Notes under the pieces: model-generated
The model's input: the letters and a program-made list of their open reading frames with translations, nothing else
What the model was told of the DNA's origin: nothing
Database searches by the model: none
Translations under genes and position numbers: made by a program
Part shown: one piece after another, positions 23,887 to 33,455 of the stretch
Numbering within the stretch: position 1 is the stretch's first letter
Layout: each line of letters opens with the position of its first letter
Assembly: GCF_037646345.1 (NCBI RefSeq)
Contig: NZ_JBBEWR010000002.1
Span: 186,001 to 250,000 of the forward strand
DNA: 64,000 bases
Reading direction: 5' to 3'
Source: Ascidiimonas aurantiaca
GTDB taxonomy: Bacteria; Bacteroidota; Bacteroidia; Flavobacteriales; Flavobacteriaceae

Positions 23887-24708
23887 ATGACCACGAAACA
23901 GCTTACCGAAGAGATATTGCGTAAAAGATCGTTTTTATGTATAGGGCTGGATGTAGATATCAATAAACTCCCCGTTCATTTACAGGAAAAAGAAGATCCT
24001 ATTTTTGAGTTTAACAAAGCTATTATAGAGGCAACACACCACCTGGCAGTAGCGTATAAACCCAATACGGCCTTTTATGAAGCATACGGTGTAAAAGGGT
24101 GGGAGTCTCTGCAAAAAACGGTGGAGTATATAAACCTCAAGCACCCCGAGATTTTTATTATAGCCGATGCCAAAAGGGGTGATATTGGTAATACCAGCGG
24201 GATGTATGCCCGTGCTTTTTTTGAAGAGTTACAGTGTGATGCCGTAACGGTCGCCCCATATATGGGCAAAGACTCGGTTGAACCATTTCTAGCTTTTCAC
24301 AACAGGCATACTATTTTACTGGCACTTACTTCTAATTTGGGAGCCTCTGATTTTCAAATAGATGAAGAACATAGCCTATACAAAAAGGTGATCCGTACTT
24401 CAAGGGAATGGACCAATAGTGAGAACCTTATGTATGTAGTAGGCGCTACCCAAGCCAACCGTTTAAAAGAAATACGCGCCCTTATACCGGAAAGTTTTTT
24501 ATTGGTGCCCGGAGTGGGTGCTCAGGGAGGCAGCCTGGAAGAAGTGGCAAAGTATGGTATGAATGAACAGGTGGGCCTGTTGGTAAATTCTTCCAGAGGT
24601 ATTATTTATGCATCTTCCGGCACTGATTTTGCTCAGGCTGCAGCTAATAAAGCCCGGGAACTACAAATTCTTATGGACCAAATACTCACGGTTAAATTAG
24701 AAAAGTGA
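23887..24708 (+). CDS. pyrF: Orotidine-5'-phosphate decarboxylase (type 2)
   Basis: Last step of UMP synthesis. The 273-residue length is that of the bacterial type 2 enzyme. Key residues: CIGLDVDINKLP near the start, the catalytic IIADAKRGDIGNT (about 94-106), VAPYMGKDSVEPF, and the phosphate-loop stretch LVPGVGAQGG. It overlaps the following gene by 4 nt (GTGA), so the two are cotranscribed. Confidence 0.95.
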   Translation: MTTKQLTEEILRKRSFLCIGLDVDINKLPVHLQEKEDPIFEFNKAIIEATHHLAVAYKPNTAFYEAYGVKGWESLQKTVEYINLKHPEIFIIADAKRGDIGNTSGMYARAFFEELQCDAVTVAPYMGKDSVEPFLAFHNRHTILLALTSNLGASDFQIDEEHSLYKKVIRTSREWTNSENLMYVVGATQANRLKEIRALIPESFLLVPGVGAQGGSLEEVAKYGMNEQVGLLVNSSRGIIYASSGTDFAQAAANKARELQILMDQILTVKLEK

Positions 24709-25517
24709 TCACACTTACAGATCAAACCGGAAGAGAGCTTTCCTTTAAAGAAATACCAGAACGAATTGTTTCTCTGGTACCTTCTCTAACAGAACTGTTA
24801 TGTGAATTACAACTGGAAAGTGAACTTGTGGGAGTTACTAAATTTTGTGTACACCCGGCTCATATACGAAAGGAAAAGAAAGTAGTGGGCGGTACCAAAC
24901 AGGTACATTATCATAAAGTGGCGGCACTTGAACCAGATATTATTTTATGTAATAAAGAAGAAAACACATTAGAAATGGTGCAGGAACTGGAAAAAATAGC
25001 CCCGGTTCATGTATCAGATATAGTTGATATTGATGATTGTATTGAAGTGATCTTACAGTACGGCACCCTTTTTAACAGAAAGGAGGAAGCGCATGCTCTT
25101 GCACAGAATATAACTACTGAGAAAAATAACTTTTTACAAGAGATACAAAACCTGCCTTCTAAAAAAGTAGCATATTTTATATGGAAAGATCCCTGGATGG
25201 TAGCCGGTAATAATACTTTTATCAATTATTTACTGGAGATCAATCATTTTGTAAATATATACAAGGATGCATCCAGATATCCGGAAGTACAGATAGAAAC
25301 CCTGGAAGAAGAATATGCACCTGATTATCTATTTCTTTCATCTGAGCCGTTCCCGTTTACAGAAAAGCAGTTACCTCTGTTACAAACACATATAAAAAAG
25401 GCCCGTATGGTCCTGGTAGATGGTGAGTTTTTTAGTTGGTACGGTTCCAGATTGTTAAAAGCATTTACATATTTTAAACAATTGCATAAAGAGCTTACCG
25501 AAATTGATAAGGAATAG
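24705..25517 (+). CDS. Helical-backbone metal-receptor protein (BtuF-like, cytoplasmic)
   Basis: The 270-residue protein resembles the periplasmic binding proteins of ABC transporters for cobalamin or iron: ERIVSLVPSLTELLCELQL near the start, FCVHPAHIRK and GGTKQVHYHKVAALEPDIIL. There is no signal peptide, so it probably acts in the cytoplasm and not as a transport receptor. The GTG start overlaps the pyrF stop. No transporter genes are adjacent. The ligand is unknown. Confidence 0.75.
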   Translation: MITLTDQTGRELSFKEIPERIVSLVPSLTELLCELQLESELVGVTKFCVHPAHIRKEKKVVGGTKQVHYHKVAALEPDIILCNKEENTLEMVQELEKIAPVHVSDIVDIDDCIEVILQYGTLFNRKEEAHALAQNITTEKNNFLQEIQNLPSKKVAYFIWKDPWMVAGNNTFINYLLEINHFVNIYKDASRYPEVQIETLEEEYAPDYLFLSSEPFPFTEKQLPLLQTHIKKARMVLVDGEFFSWYGSRLLKAFTYFKQLHKELTEIDKE

Positions 25518-25603
25518 ATGTACAAATTCAAAAAAAGTGTATTTCCGGTTCAATTCATGAAATTAGTTTATTACATTCGTAATTAAATGATAAAGGTTGC
25601 CAT

Positions 25604-26380
25604 TTGCTTAATTACACGATTTATCAACATGCGGCTTCAGAAAACTGGGTAACTTTTGTACATGGTGCAGGAGGAAGTTCTTCTATATGGTACAAACAGG
25701 TACGTGAATTTAGAAAGCATTTTAATGTTTTACTATTGGATCTTCGTGGCCATGGCGATTCAAAAAATTTACAGGATACTTTCAAAAAGCGCTATACTTT
25801 TGAGTCTATTGCCAACGATATTGTAGAAGTATTAGATCATGAGAAAATTGCGTCTTCCCATTTTGTAGGCATTTCTCTGGGTACCATACTTATTCGTCAG
25901 GTGGCCGAGATGTATCCTCAAAAAGTGAAGAGCATGGTAATGGGTGGAGCTATTATGAAACTTAATGTACGGTCTCAGGTATTAATGCGAATAGGGGTTA
26001 TCTTCAAATCGGTAGTACCGTATTTGTGGCTTTACCGGTTTTTTGCGTTTATCATTATGCCTAATAAAAATCACAGAGAATCGCGCTTACTTTTTATAGG
26101 GGAGGCCAAAAAACTGTATCAAAAAGAATTTATCAGATGGTTCAAACTTACTTCTGAGATCAACCCTTTACTGCGTTTTTTCAGAGCTGAAGAAGTATGT
26201 ATCCCTACTTTTTATTTAATGGGCGAAGAAGATTATATGTTTTTGCCGGCTGTTCGCCAGGTGGTAAAGGCACATCGTTTTTCCAGCTTATATGTTTTTG
26301 AATCCTGCGGGCATGTTGTTAATGTAGAGCAACCACAAATATTCAATCAGCAGGCACTTCATTTTATGAAAGGGGTATAA
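25604..26380 (+). CDS. Alpha/beta hydrolase
   Basis: The 258-residue protein shows the fold's main marks: oxyanion segment HGAGGSS (about 20-26), LLDLRGHGDSK (44-54), nucleophile elbow GISLG (Ser91) and a C-terminal His in SCGHVVNVEQP (about 239). Asp in the MGEEDYMFLP segment is probably the acid residue. The start is a TTG at 25604, as no ATG is in frame and the hydrolase homology starts almost at once. The substrate is unknown. Confidence 0.8.
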   Translation: MLNYTIYQHAASENWVTFVHGAGGSSSIWYKQVREFRKHFNVLLLDLRGHGDSKNLQDTFKKRYTFESIANDIVEVLDHEKIASSHFVGISLGTILIRQVAEMYPQKVKSMVMGGAIMKLNVRSQVLMRIGVIFKSVVPYLWLYRFFAFIIMPNKNHRESRLLFIGEAKKLYQKEFIRWFKLTSEINPLLRFFRAEEVCIPTFYLMGEEDYMFLPAVRQVVKAHRFSSLYVFESCGHVVNVEQPQIFNQQALHFMKGV

Positions 26381-26385
26381 TAAAA

Positions 26386-26413
26386 AAACCAATTCTTTTC
26401 AGAATCGGTTTTT
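26386..26413 (+). terminator. Terminator
   Basis: AAACCAATTCT/AGAATCGGTTT (one G-T-type mismatch) with loop TTTC, then a T run. Confidence 0.65.
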
Positions 26414-26579
26414 AACAGCTAACTCAAAACAATTTCGATCAAAGTATTAAATACGATGCAAAAGTCTGATTATTATTCCATTGACATGTTAACTCAGTAT
26501 TAGCAATTCATTAATTTAGTTAAATGTTACAAATTGAATGTCAGCGCTTTAATTTTTATTTTGAGTGCTGTTACTGGTG

Positions 26580-27935
26580 TTAATTGGGTATTAGGTTAGG
26601 GTTGGCATCCAACTCCCTTTGTGGTATGGGTAACACCAGTCTGTTATCATCGTAAGCAAGGCTCCCAACAGTTCCCTGCGTCCTTTTTATGTCGTGTAAG
26701 GTAAAGCCTTCAAATGAGAGTTCACGTCTTCGCTCCAGCAAAATAATGTTCAGATCTAAGGTTATAAGCGGTGCAGCTCCTGAACGACCGCGTAATGCAT
26801 TAATCTCAATTAGGGGGTCAAGTCCGAGAGCAGACCCTAATCGAAAATTACACTCGGCCCGAATGAGGTGCATTTCAGCTATGCGCAAAAAAGGAATATT
26901 AGCAAACTGAGACTGCCATTTGGTGGTGGCAGTTCCTCCAGGGTTCTCATAGAAAAAACTACGACGTTCGTCATCAGGATCATCATAAATATCAAAGTGA
27001 AGGGGCTCAACAGATACATCCGGGTTTCCTGCACGTCCTCCAAATACCTGGCCTGACCAGTAAGTGTTCATATTATTAATACTGTTCACTCCATCCTGAC
27101 TGTTTTTTTGCCAGGTAAATATATCTTCGGGGCTGTCTGAATCGTTGTTAAAGGCCTCTTCAAAAGAGGTAGCGAGGATATGACCGCTATTGGTGAGAAC
27201 ATCATTGGCAGCGTCTCTGGCAGCGGCATAGTTGCCTTGTTGTAAATATAATCGGGCCAGAAGGGCCTGTGCGGCATAACGATCTGCAAAAAAGCTATTG
27301 GAGGCCGGGAGCAGGGCATAGGCATCGTTGAGATCCTGAATAGCTTGTTGATATACTTCATCAATAGTATTTCTGGAGGGAAAGGTTACTGACCCGGTTG
27401 TTATTACCGGATCGAGGACTATGGGAATGGCAGGGCCACTATTTTGTTGTCCTGTTTTAAAAGGCTGCCCAAAGAGACGTGCAAGATCAAACATGATAAG
27501 TCCGCGTAGAAATTTAGACTCTCCCTCCATACGGTCACGCTCTGTGGCATCTTCAAATCTGTCCAGATTAGCCAGTACAATATTTACCTGATTGTTTACT
27601 TCAAAACCGTTAAGCCAATAATCACGAACAAAGAAATTATCGGCTACTATGGCTTTTTCATTAAATTGAGCAGGTTCTTCAAAAGTTCCGTTCCATCTCA
27701 GTTCACCGGTATTGGCAATAAGTTCAACTGCGAGATTAATATCACCGCCATACGAGGATATCTGGCCTGCCTCATCATAAGCACCAATAAGGATGCTTCG
27801 AAGGTTGGCAGCTGAACTGACTACGGCTCCCGGAAGCAGCCCTTCTTCGGGACGTACATCCAGATTATCTGCACATGCAGTGATAATAAACAGGGATATG
27901 CTTGTAAATAGTTTATGATATATATGTTTTTTCAT
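26580..27935 (-). CDS. SusD/RagB family outer-membrane lipoprotein
   Basis: Cell-surface glycan- or peptide-binding partner of a TonB-dependent SusC. About 451 residues from ATG 27935 (an upstream TTG would add three). The lipobox ends ITAC (Cys21 from this start), followed by the family opening LDVRPEEGLLPG. RagB/SusD helices are visible (RFLRGLIMFDLARLFGQPF; LARLYLQQGNYAAARDAAND), and the end has the typical ERRRELSFEGFTLHDIKRT motif. It is 11 nt downstream of susC on the same transcript. The ligand is not predictable. Confidence 0.92.
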   Translation of the reverse strand: MKKHIYHKLFTSISLFIITACADNLDVRPEEGLLPGAVVSSAANLRSILIGAYDEAGQISSYGGDINLAVELIANTGELRWNGTFEEPAQFNEKAIVADNFFVRDYWLNGFEVNNQVNIVLANLDRFEDATERDRMEGESKFLRGLIMFDLARLFGQPFKTGQQNSGPAIPIVLDPVITTGSVTFPSRNTIDEVYQQAIQDLNDAYALLPASNSFFADRYAAQALLARLYLQQGNYAAARDAANDVLTNSGHILATSFEEAFNNDSDSPEDIFTWQKNSQDGVNSINNMNTYWSGQVFGGRAGNPDVSVEPLHFDIYDDPDDERRSFFYENPGGTATTKWQSQFANIPFLRIAEMHLIRAECNFRLGSALGLDPLIEINALRGRSGAAPLITLDLNIILLERRRELSFEGFTLHDIKRTQGTVGSLAYDDNRLVLPIPQRELDANPNLIPN

Positions 27936-27946
27936 GATGTACAATT

Positions 27947-30900
27947 TTAAAATTCAATACTTAATCCAAGAGTATAGGTTTTAGCGGGAGGTGCCGAATA
28001 AAAATCAAGCCCTACTTCAATATTGCTGTCCCCGTTAAAATCTGCGGTAGATTCCGGATCGTACCCTCCGTCAAAATTGGTAATTGTGAGAAGGTTAAAT
28101 CCGGTGAAGTACACCCGTAATCGTTGTACAAAGAATTTTTTTGATATATCATCCGGTAAGGTATATCCCAATGTAAGGTTTCGAAGACGAACAAAATCGG
28201 ATCCGTCGAGATACCGTGTGGATGCTTGTTGTCCGTTAGTTTGAAAAAGCCTTGCTTGCGGTACATTGGTAATATCGCCGGGTTGTTGCCACCTGTTTAA
28301 CTGATCGGCTGTTTGATTATCAAAAAATCGCGCATTACCAGACTGAAAACGGCCTGCATCGTTATAAATGGAGGCACCCCATTCACCCTGCAGTGTAAAC
28401 GAAAAATCAAAACCTTTGTAATTCATGGTGTTGGTAAGTCCGGCAATCACATCGGGAAAAGGAGAACCGGCAATGATACGTTCGGCTTCACTAAAATCAG
28501 ATGTGAGCGAACGATCCAGACTGCCATCGGCGTTTCTGGTATTCCTTACAAATAAAGCATCTCCATTGTCCGGATTCACACCTGCATACTCAACGAGGTA
28601 AAAGGAAGAAATGGTTTCACCTTCTCTAACGATGTTCCTGTTTTGTATAATATCCCCTCCGGGAAGATCTGTTATTTCATTTTTGAGTGTGGAGATATTT
28701 ATGGAAGAGTTCCAGCTAAAGTTATCGTTTATAATATTTTTGGTGTTCAATACGAATTCGACCCCCTGGTTTCTTAGTTCACCTACATTACGGGTTATGA
28801 TGGTGAAGCCATTTGTGCCCGGAATAGGCTCATCCAAAAGCAACTCATCTGTGTTTTTAACAAAATAATCGAGCTCTCCGGTGATACGATTGTTGGCAAA
28901 ACCAAAGTCTATCCCAAAATCATATTGAGAGGTTCGTTCCCATTGCAGGCTGGGATCCCCTAATTGCGTTGGGGCCAGACCGGCACGCTGATTGTAAGGT
29001 GCCACCTGAAACAGGCTTAAACTGGCAAAATCTCCAATTTCTGCGTTACCGGTTATTCCCCAACTCGCCCTCAGTTTTAATAAGGTTATGATATCTGAAT
29101 CTTTTATAAAATCTTCTTCTGAAAGTATCCATCCGGCTGATGCTGCCGGGAACCATCCATAGCGGTTATCTTCACCAAAACGGGAAGAACCGTCATAACG
29201 AACACTACCTTTAAGCAGGTATTTGTTATTTATAAAGAGTGTGGCTCTTCCAAAATAGGAGAGGAAATTAAACCGGCTTCTTCCCGAACTTCCAACAATT
29301 ATTTCAGAAGCACTGCTTATGGTTTGCAGTTCATCTGAAGGAAAACCCTGCCCCTGAACGAGTTGTAACCGCCGGTTACTTTCTTCAAAGCTCATACCCA
29401 CGGTAAGTTCCAGATCATAGATATCGTTAATGAGTTTATTATATGTGAAATAATTGTTTAGGTTGTATTTTTCTGTATTTACGGCATTGGCGGTGCCCAG
29501 TCCGCCTATTGAGGCAAATTCCGTAAGACTTCCCGAAAATCTTTCAGCTACCTGTGAAGTATAATCATACCCCAGTTCGGTTCTGAAATCAAGGGCTGGT
29601 GTAATTTGATATTGGAGGTACGAGTTGGCCAGAATACGCCAGATATTGGTTTGGAAATTACCATTAAATTGCTCCATAAGGAAGTTAAAGTACTCGGTAG
29701 TTTGGTTATTGGGAGTAATACCATCTTCCAGATATGCCGGAGAAAGCGGAACCTGTGCCACTGCCTGCATGGGTGTTGAAAAGGCATTATCATTGGCAAT
29801 ACGATCTATTTTTGATTTTGAGATGTTCACGTTAAGCCCTGCTTTGAATTTCTCGGAGATGGTATGGTCTATATTGGAACGTACATTATATCTTTCCAAC
29901 ACATTTCCCCTCACAATACCATCAGTGCGATTGTATGCAGTAGATAGGAAAAAGAGCGTTTTTTCATTTCCTCCTGAAATATTGAAATTTACATCCTGAA
30001 TTGAGCCGTTAACCAGTGCGAGGTCCTGCCAGTCGGTATCTACTTCACCGTTTCTCCAGTCAAGCCCGTTGGCATAAAAATCAAATTGTCCTTCTATACC
30101 TGCCTGTGAGAACCCTGAATTAAGGGCAGCTTCTGTAAAAAGTTCTGCATATTCTTCAGCATTTAACCAGTCTCTTTTGTTGGTGGCGGTACTCCATCCG
30201 TATGATGTGTTTAACGATATTCGGGTTCTTCCGGCTTTACCTTGTTTGGTTTTGATAATAACTACGCCGTTGGTGCCTCGTGCCCCGTAAATAGCTGCTG
30301 CAGATGCATCTTTTAAAATGTCAATAGACTCGATGTCATTAGGATTAATAGTTACCAGGGGGTTAATGGGAGAATCATTAATAGATTCATCGGTATTGTT
30401 AATTGGAATGCCATCTACCACATACAGAGGTTCCTGAGATGATGAAATGGTAGCAACCCCACGAACCCTCACTTTTACGCCTCCTTCTACTTTACCGTTT
30501 ATCTGGGTGATTCGAACCCCGGCTGCCTTACCTGTAAGGGCACTTTGCAGGCTGGGGGTAGGTACATTGTTAATTTGTTCTGATGAGAGAGAGGCAATAT
30601 TGTCGGTTACTTTTCTTTTGGTTTGTTTACCAAAACCTACCAGAACAACTTCATCCAGTTCTGATACTTCGGGTTGTAGTACAACATTGATCACTAATTC
30701 TGAACCTACGGTTTGTTCTGTGGTTCTAAAACCAATGAAACTAAAAACGAGGATATTTCCCGAATCGGTAGTTATGGAGTAATTCCCGTCAAAATCGGTT
30801 TGCACACCCAGAGTTGTATTTTTCACCAATACATTTACTCCCGGAAGCGGTAAGCCTTCCTGATCGGTAACTTGCCCCGTGATGGTTCTCTGCTGTGCAA

Positions 30901-30958
30901 CAACTGTCGCTATTCCCATTATATATAGCAACAGGGTTAAGTAGTTTTTTGCTTTCAT
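27947..30958 (-). CDS. SusC/RagA family TonB-linked outer-membrane transporter
   Basis: The 1,003-residue protein has a signal peptide (to AQQ, about 22), a carboxypeptidase-like regulatory domain (GQVTDQEGLPLPGVNV to about residue 105), a plug domain (about 115-225, with VRGVATISSSQEPLYVVDG and GARGTNGVVIIKTK) and a 22-strand barrel ending in an aromatic residue (GLSIEF). It imports the ligand captured by the SusD partner, driven by TonB. No sigma/anti-sigma pair and no glycoside hydrolase or peptidase is adjacent, so the substrate is unknown. Confidence 0.94.
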   Translation of the reverse strand: MKAKNYLTLLLYIMGIATVVAQQRTITGQVTDQEGLPLPGVNVLVKNTTLGVQTDFDGNYSITTDSGNILVFSFIGFRTTEQTVGSELVINVVLQPEVSELDEVVLVGFGKQTKRKVTDNIASLSSEQINNVPTPSLQSALTGKAAGVRITQINGKVEGGVKVRVRGVATISSSQEPLYVVDGIPINNTDESINDSPINPLVTINPNDIESIDILKDASAAAIYGARGTNGVVIIKTKQGKAGRTRISLNTSYGWSTATNKRDWLNAEEYAELFTEAALNSGFSQAGIEGQFDFYANGLDWRNGEVDTDWQDLALVNGSIQDVNFNISGGNEKTLFFLSTAYNRTDGIVRGNVLERYNVRSNIDHTISEKFKAGLNVNISKSKIDRIANDNAFSTPMQAVAQVPLSPAYLEDGITPNNQTTEYFNFLMEQFNGNFQTNIWRILANSYLQYQITPALDFRTELGYDYTSQVAERFSGSLTEFASIGGLGTANAVNTEKYNLNNYFTYNKLINDIYDLELTVGMSFEESNRRLQLVQGQGFPSDELQTISSASEIIVGSSGRSRFNFLSYFGRATLFINNKYLLKGSVRYDGSSRFGEDNRYGWFPAASAGWILSEEDFIKDSDIITLLKLRASWGITGNAEIGDFASLSLFQVAPYNQRAGLAPTQLGDPSLQWERTSQYDFGIDFGFANNRITGELDYFVKNTDELLLDEPIPGTNGFTIITRNVGELRNQGVEFVLNTKNIINDNFSWNSSINISTLKNEITDLPGGDIIQNRNIVREGETISSFYLVEYAGVNPDNGDALFVRNTRNADGSLDRSLTSDFSEAERIIAGSPFPDVIAGLTNTMNYKGFDFSFTLQGEWGASIYNDAGRFQSGNARFFDNQTADQLNRWQQPGDITNVPQARLFQTNGQQASTRYLDGSDFVRLRNLTLGYTLPDDISKKFFVQRLRVYFTGFNLLTITNFDGGYDPESTADFNGDSNIEVGLDFYSAPPAKTYTLGLSIEF

Positions 30959-31198
30959 ATCTTGTCTTTCTTTGGTTAATTCTTATGATATGATGCAGTG
31001 GAAGAAAGGCAGGAAGTAAAGACTGGTTTGCTAATTCAAATTAATTATTTCGAAAAATGAGCCCAAAAGTTTAGTGGAGTTAATGGGTTTTTTTCAACTA
31101 CGAACGCTGCCTTTTCTTACCGGACTGCTTAGTAAAAGAACCCATTATAAACGGTTTTAAGGGAATGCCTTATAAACGTTTCCCCTGCCGATACATGC

Positions 31199-32707
31199 TT
31201 ACCTGTAATTTACGTGTACCTGCTTTTCGAAGGTTTTAAGGAATTGGGTAGGAGTGAGCTGTGTTTCCTTTTTAAATGCTTTGTTGAAGGTGACTTTGTT
31301 GTTAAAACCTACTTCATAAGCTACATCTATGATATGAAGATTACGGTGGGAATCGTTTTTAAGCATTTCTATGGCTTCCTCAATTCTAAAGGTATTTACC
31401 AGTTCAAAAAAGTTCATATTAAAATGCTCATTAATTACCTGTGAAGTATTATGTCTGGTAGTGCCTAAGCGCTCTGAAACAGAATCCAGGCTTATGGAGC
31501 TGTCTTTAAAAATTTTCTCTGCTTCAAAAAGATGTACTAATTGTTCTTTTAGTTCTATAGAAAATCTTTCCGTAAGTCCAGATTTCCGGTATTTGGGATC
31601 TTCATGAGCGGGCATAGGCATATTAAATACTTCCGGGCGTGCATAGGCAGAAAAACCTACATATAAAACTAACATAGACATAAGTATGATCTGAGGATGA
31701 ATAAGAAAATCTATTTTTATGATCTTCATAAGAATAAGGCCATAAATGAGATAGGCAAAAATGTAACTCACATTAAAGATCACTATATTTCTTTGCCACT
31801 TTTTTACGGGCGCTTCATGCTTTTTATGTTTTGCCTTTACATATATTCTATATACAAGAAAACCATATATGGAAAGAGACAGTATTTTTAGAATAACCAC
31901 CGTGACCATAAATGGAAACATGAGAGTATCCCTATTTATCATCATATGCAGTTTTTCTTCAGACGAAAGCAGATAGATGGGTAATATATAAATAGAAAGA
32001 ACAATAGAAGGGAGCAGGTGTAAAAGGTCTATCAGCTTAAAATGATATTGTTGGGTAACCCGTTTGAAATAGAAAAACAACAAAGGGCCGTATAAAAATG
32101 AAAATGTAGCGGTTAAATATAGAGTATGTGGTATATAATAGGTGTAATTACTCAGGTACAGGGATACATTAATAATGAATAAAGAATGCAGTAATATGAA
32201 AATACTAATTAATAGATTGGCCAGGTAATCTTTGTTTTTTTTAAGGTTAATGATCAGTGCTATAAAAATGCCAATAAGCCCTGAATAGAAATAAAAAACG
32301 ATCCAGCCATTTATTTTAGGAATGTATCTCTTATAAAATGTTTTAAAAGCTTTGGTCTCTCTTATATTGTCAAATGCATGATGATCCATAACATGCGGAT
32401 CGTACTTCAGGTTGAGATAGTTTTGTAAGGCCAGCACCGTTTTTTCTCCATTGCCAAGCCCTGCATGAGACATCGCAATTCTGAGATAGAAGGTCATGGA
32501 GTCGGAATAGTTGTCACCCAGTGCCTTTTCATAGTAATAAATAGCTTTTTCATAATTTTTAACAGAGAAATGATAACTGGCAGCATACATCAAAGAGTCT
32601 TTATCTGAAGTATTGAAATAAGGGTTTGACCATGCCAACGTACTGTGAACAACACCTAGAAAAATAACTGTAAATATGCCAATATGTATAGTATAAAATG
32701 TTCTCAT
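31199..32707 (-). CDS. Membrane-bound TPR regulator with AraC-type output
   Basis: The 502-residue protein has a signal-like N-terminus, a TPR-like helical part (about 38-100: NYEKAIYYYEKAL), six to seven membrane segments (about 133-350) and a C-terminal AraC helix-turn-helix domain (about 395-495: LGTTRHNTSQVINEHFNMNF; VAYEVGFNNKVTFNKAFKK). The N-terminal part is probably periplasmic and senses a signal; the AraC domain acts in the cytoplasm. It is the next gene upstream of susC on the same strand, with a 240-bp gap, so it is the likely regulator of that pair. Confidence 0.85.
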   Translation of the reverse strand: MRTFYTIHIGIFTVIFLGVVHSTLAWSNPYFNTSDKDSLMYAASYHFSVKNYEKAIYYYEKALGDNYSDSMTFYLRIAMSHAGLGNGEKTVLALQNYLNLKYDPHVMDHHAFDNIRETKAFKTFYKRYIPKINGWIVFYFYSGLIGIFIALIINLKKNKDYLANLLISIFILLHSLFIINVSLYLSNYTYYIPHTLYLTATFSFLYGPLLFFYFKRVTQQYHFKLIDLLHLLPSIVLSIYILPIYLLSSEEKLHMMINRDTLMFPFMVTVVILKILSLSIYGFLVYRIYVKAKHKKHEAPVKKWQRNIVIFNVSYIFAYLIYGLILMKIIKIDFLIHPQIILMSMLVLYVGFSAYARPEVFNMPMPAHEDPKYRKSGLTERFSIELKEQLVHLFEAEKIFKDSSISLDSVSERLGTTRHNTSQVINEHFNMNFFELVNTFRIEEAIEMLKNDSHRNLHIIDVAYEVGFNNKVTFNKAFKKETQLTPTQFLKTFEKQVHVNYR

Positions 32708-32936
32708 TTCTCATGAATCAGCGTTATGTTAAATTACGAAAAAAAGAGCCTTGCCGAAGCACTTTTACCTTTGAGCAGTAATTCCCGATAATAGTTTACC
32801 TGCACGGATCAATACAAAAACCACATAAAAAATACTGTAAAACCATATATTTCTGAAGCTTAGCGCTTTTTTTTAAGTTCGAGGTCATAAACTCCTTTTA
32901 TTGTATATTTAACTTTTCTTTAAGTGAAAAACGGTC

Positions 32937-33455
32937 ATGGAATCTTTTAAAACACTTCTTTTTTGCATCTTTTTGCTAGTTATTTCTTTTGTAAACGGGC
33001 AAAATACTGCTTGTAACTGTTGCTCGGAATCCCATAGATCGTTTGATTTCTGGCTGGGAGATTGGCAAGTGGCAGATGCTGAGGGAACGTTCCTGGGTAC
33101 TAATACAATTGATAAAATACAGGGTAACTGCATTGTTCGGGAAAACTGGGTAAGTGCCCGTGCGGGATATACGGGTACCAGTTACAATTTTTATAACTCA
33201 CAAACGGATGAATGGGAGCAATTGTGGATTGATAACAGCGGGCAAAGTTTACATCTTAAAGGGGGCTTGGAAAATGGAGCCATGGTACTGCTTAGTGACC
33301 CTATACCACAAAAGGAAGGCTATGATCTTATAAACAGGGTTACCTGGACTCCCGGTACCGACGGAACAGTTCGTCAACTTTGGGAAACATCTACAGATGA
33401 AGGTGCTGTGTGGAAAGTAGTTTTTGAGGGTATTTACCGCCGCACTCAGGAGTAA
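32937..33455 (+). CDS. Secreted protein with DUF1579-like beta domain
   Basis: The 172-residue protein has a signal peptide (to VNGQN, about 22) and a beta-rich domain that begins SFDFWLGDWQV (about 35-45), a motif of DUF1579/nitrobindin-like small beta barrels. It has a Cys-rich start (ACNCCSES) just after the cleavage site. The gene ends 10 bp inside the convergent PfkB gene. Function unknown. Confidence 0.7.
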   Translation: MESFKTLLFCIFLLVISFVNGQNTACNCCSESHRSFDFWLGDWQVADAEGTFLGTNTIDKIQGNCIVRENWVSARAGYTGTSYNFYNSQTDEWEQLWIDNSGQSLHLKGGLENGAMVLLSDPIPQKEGYDLINRVTWTPGTDGTVRQLWETSTDEGAVWKVVFEGIYRRTQE

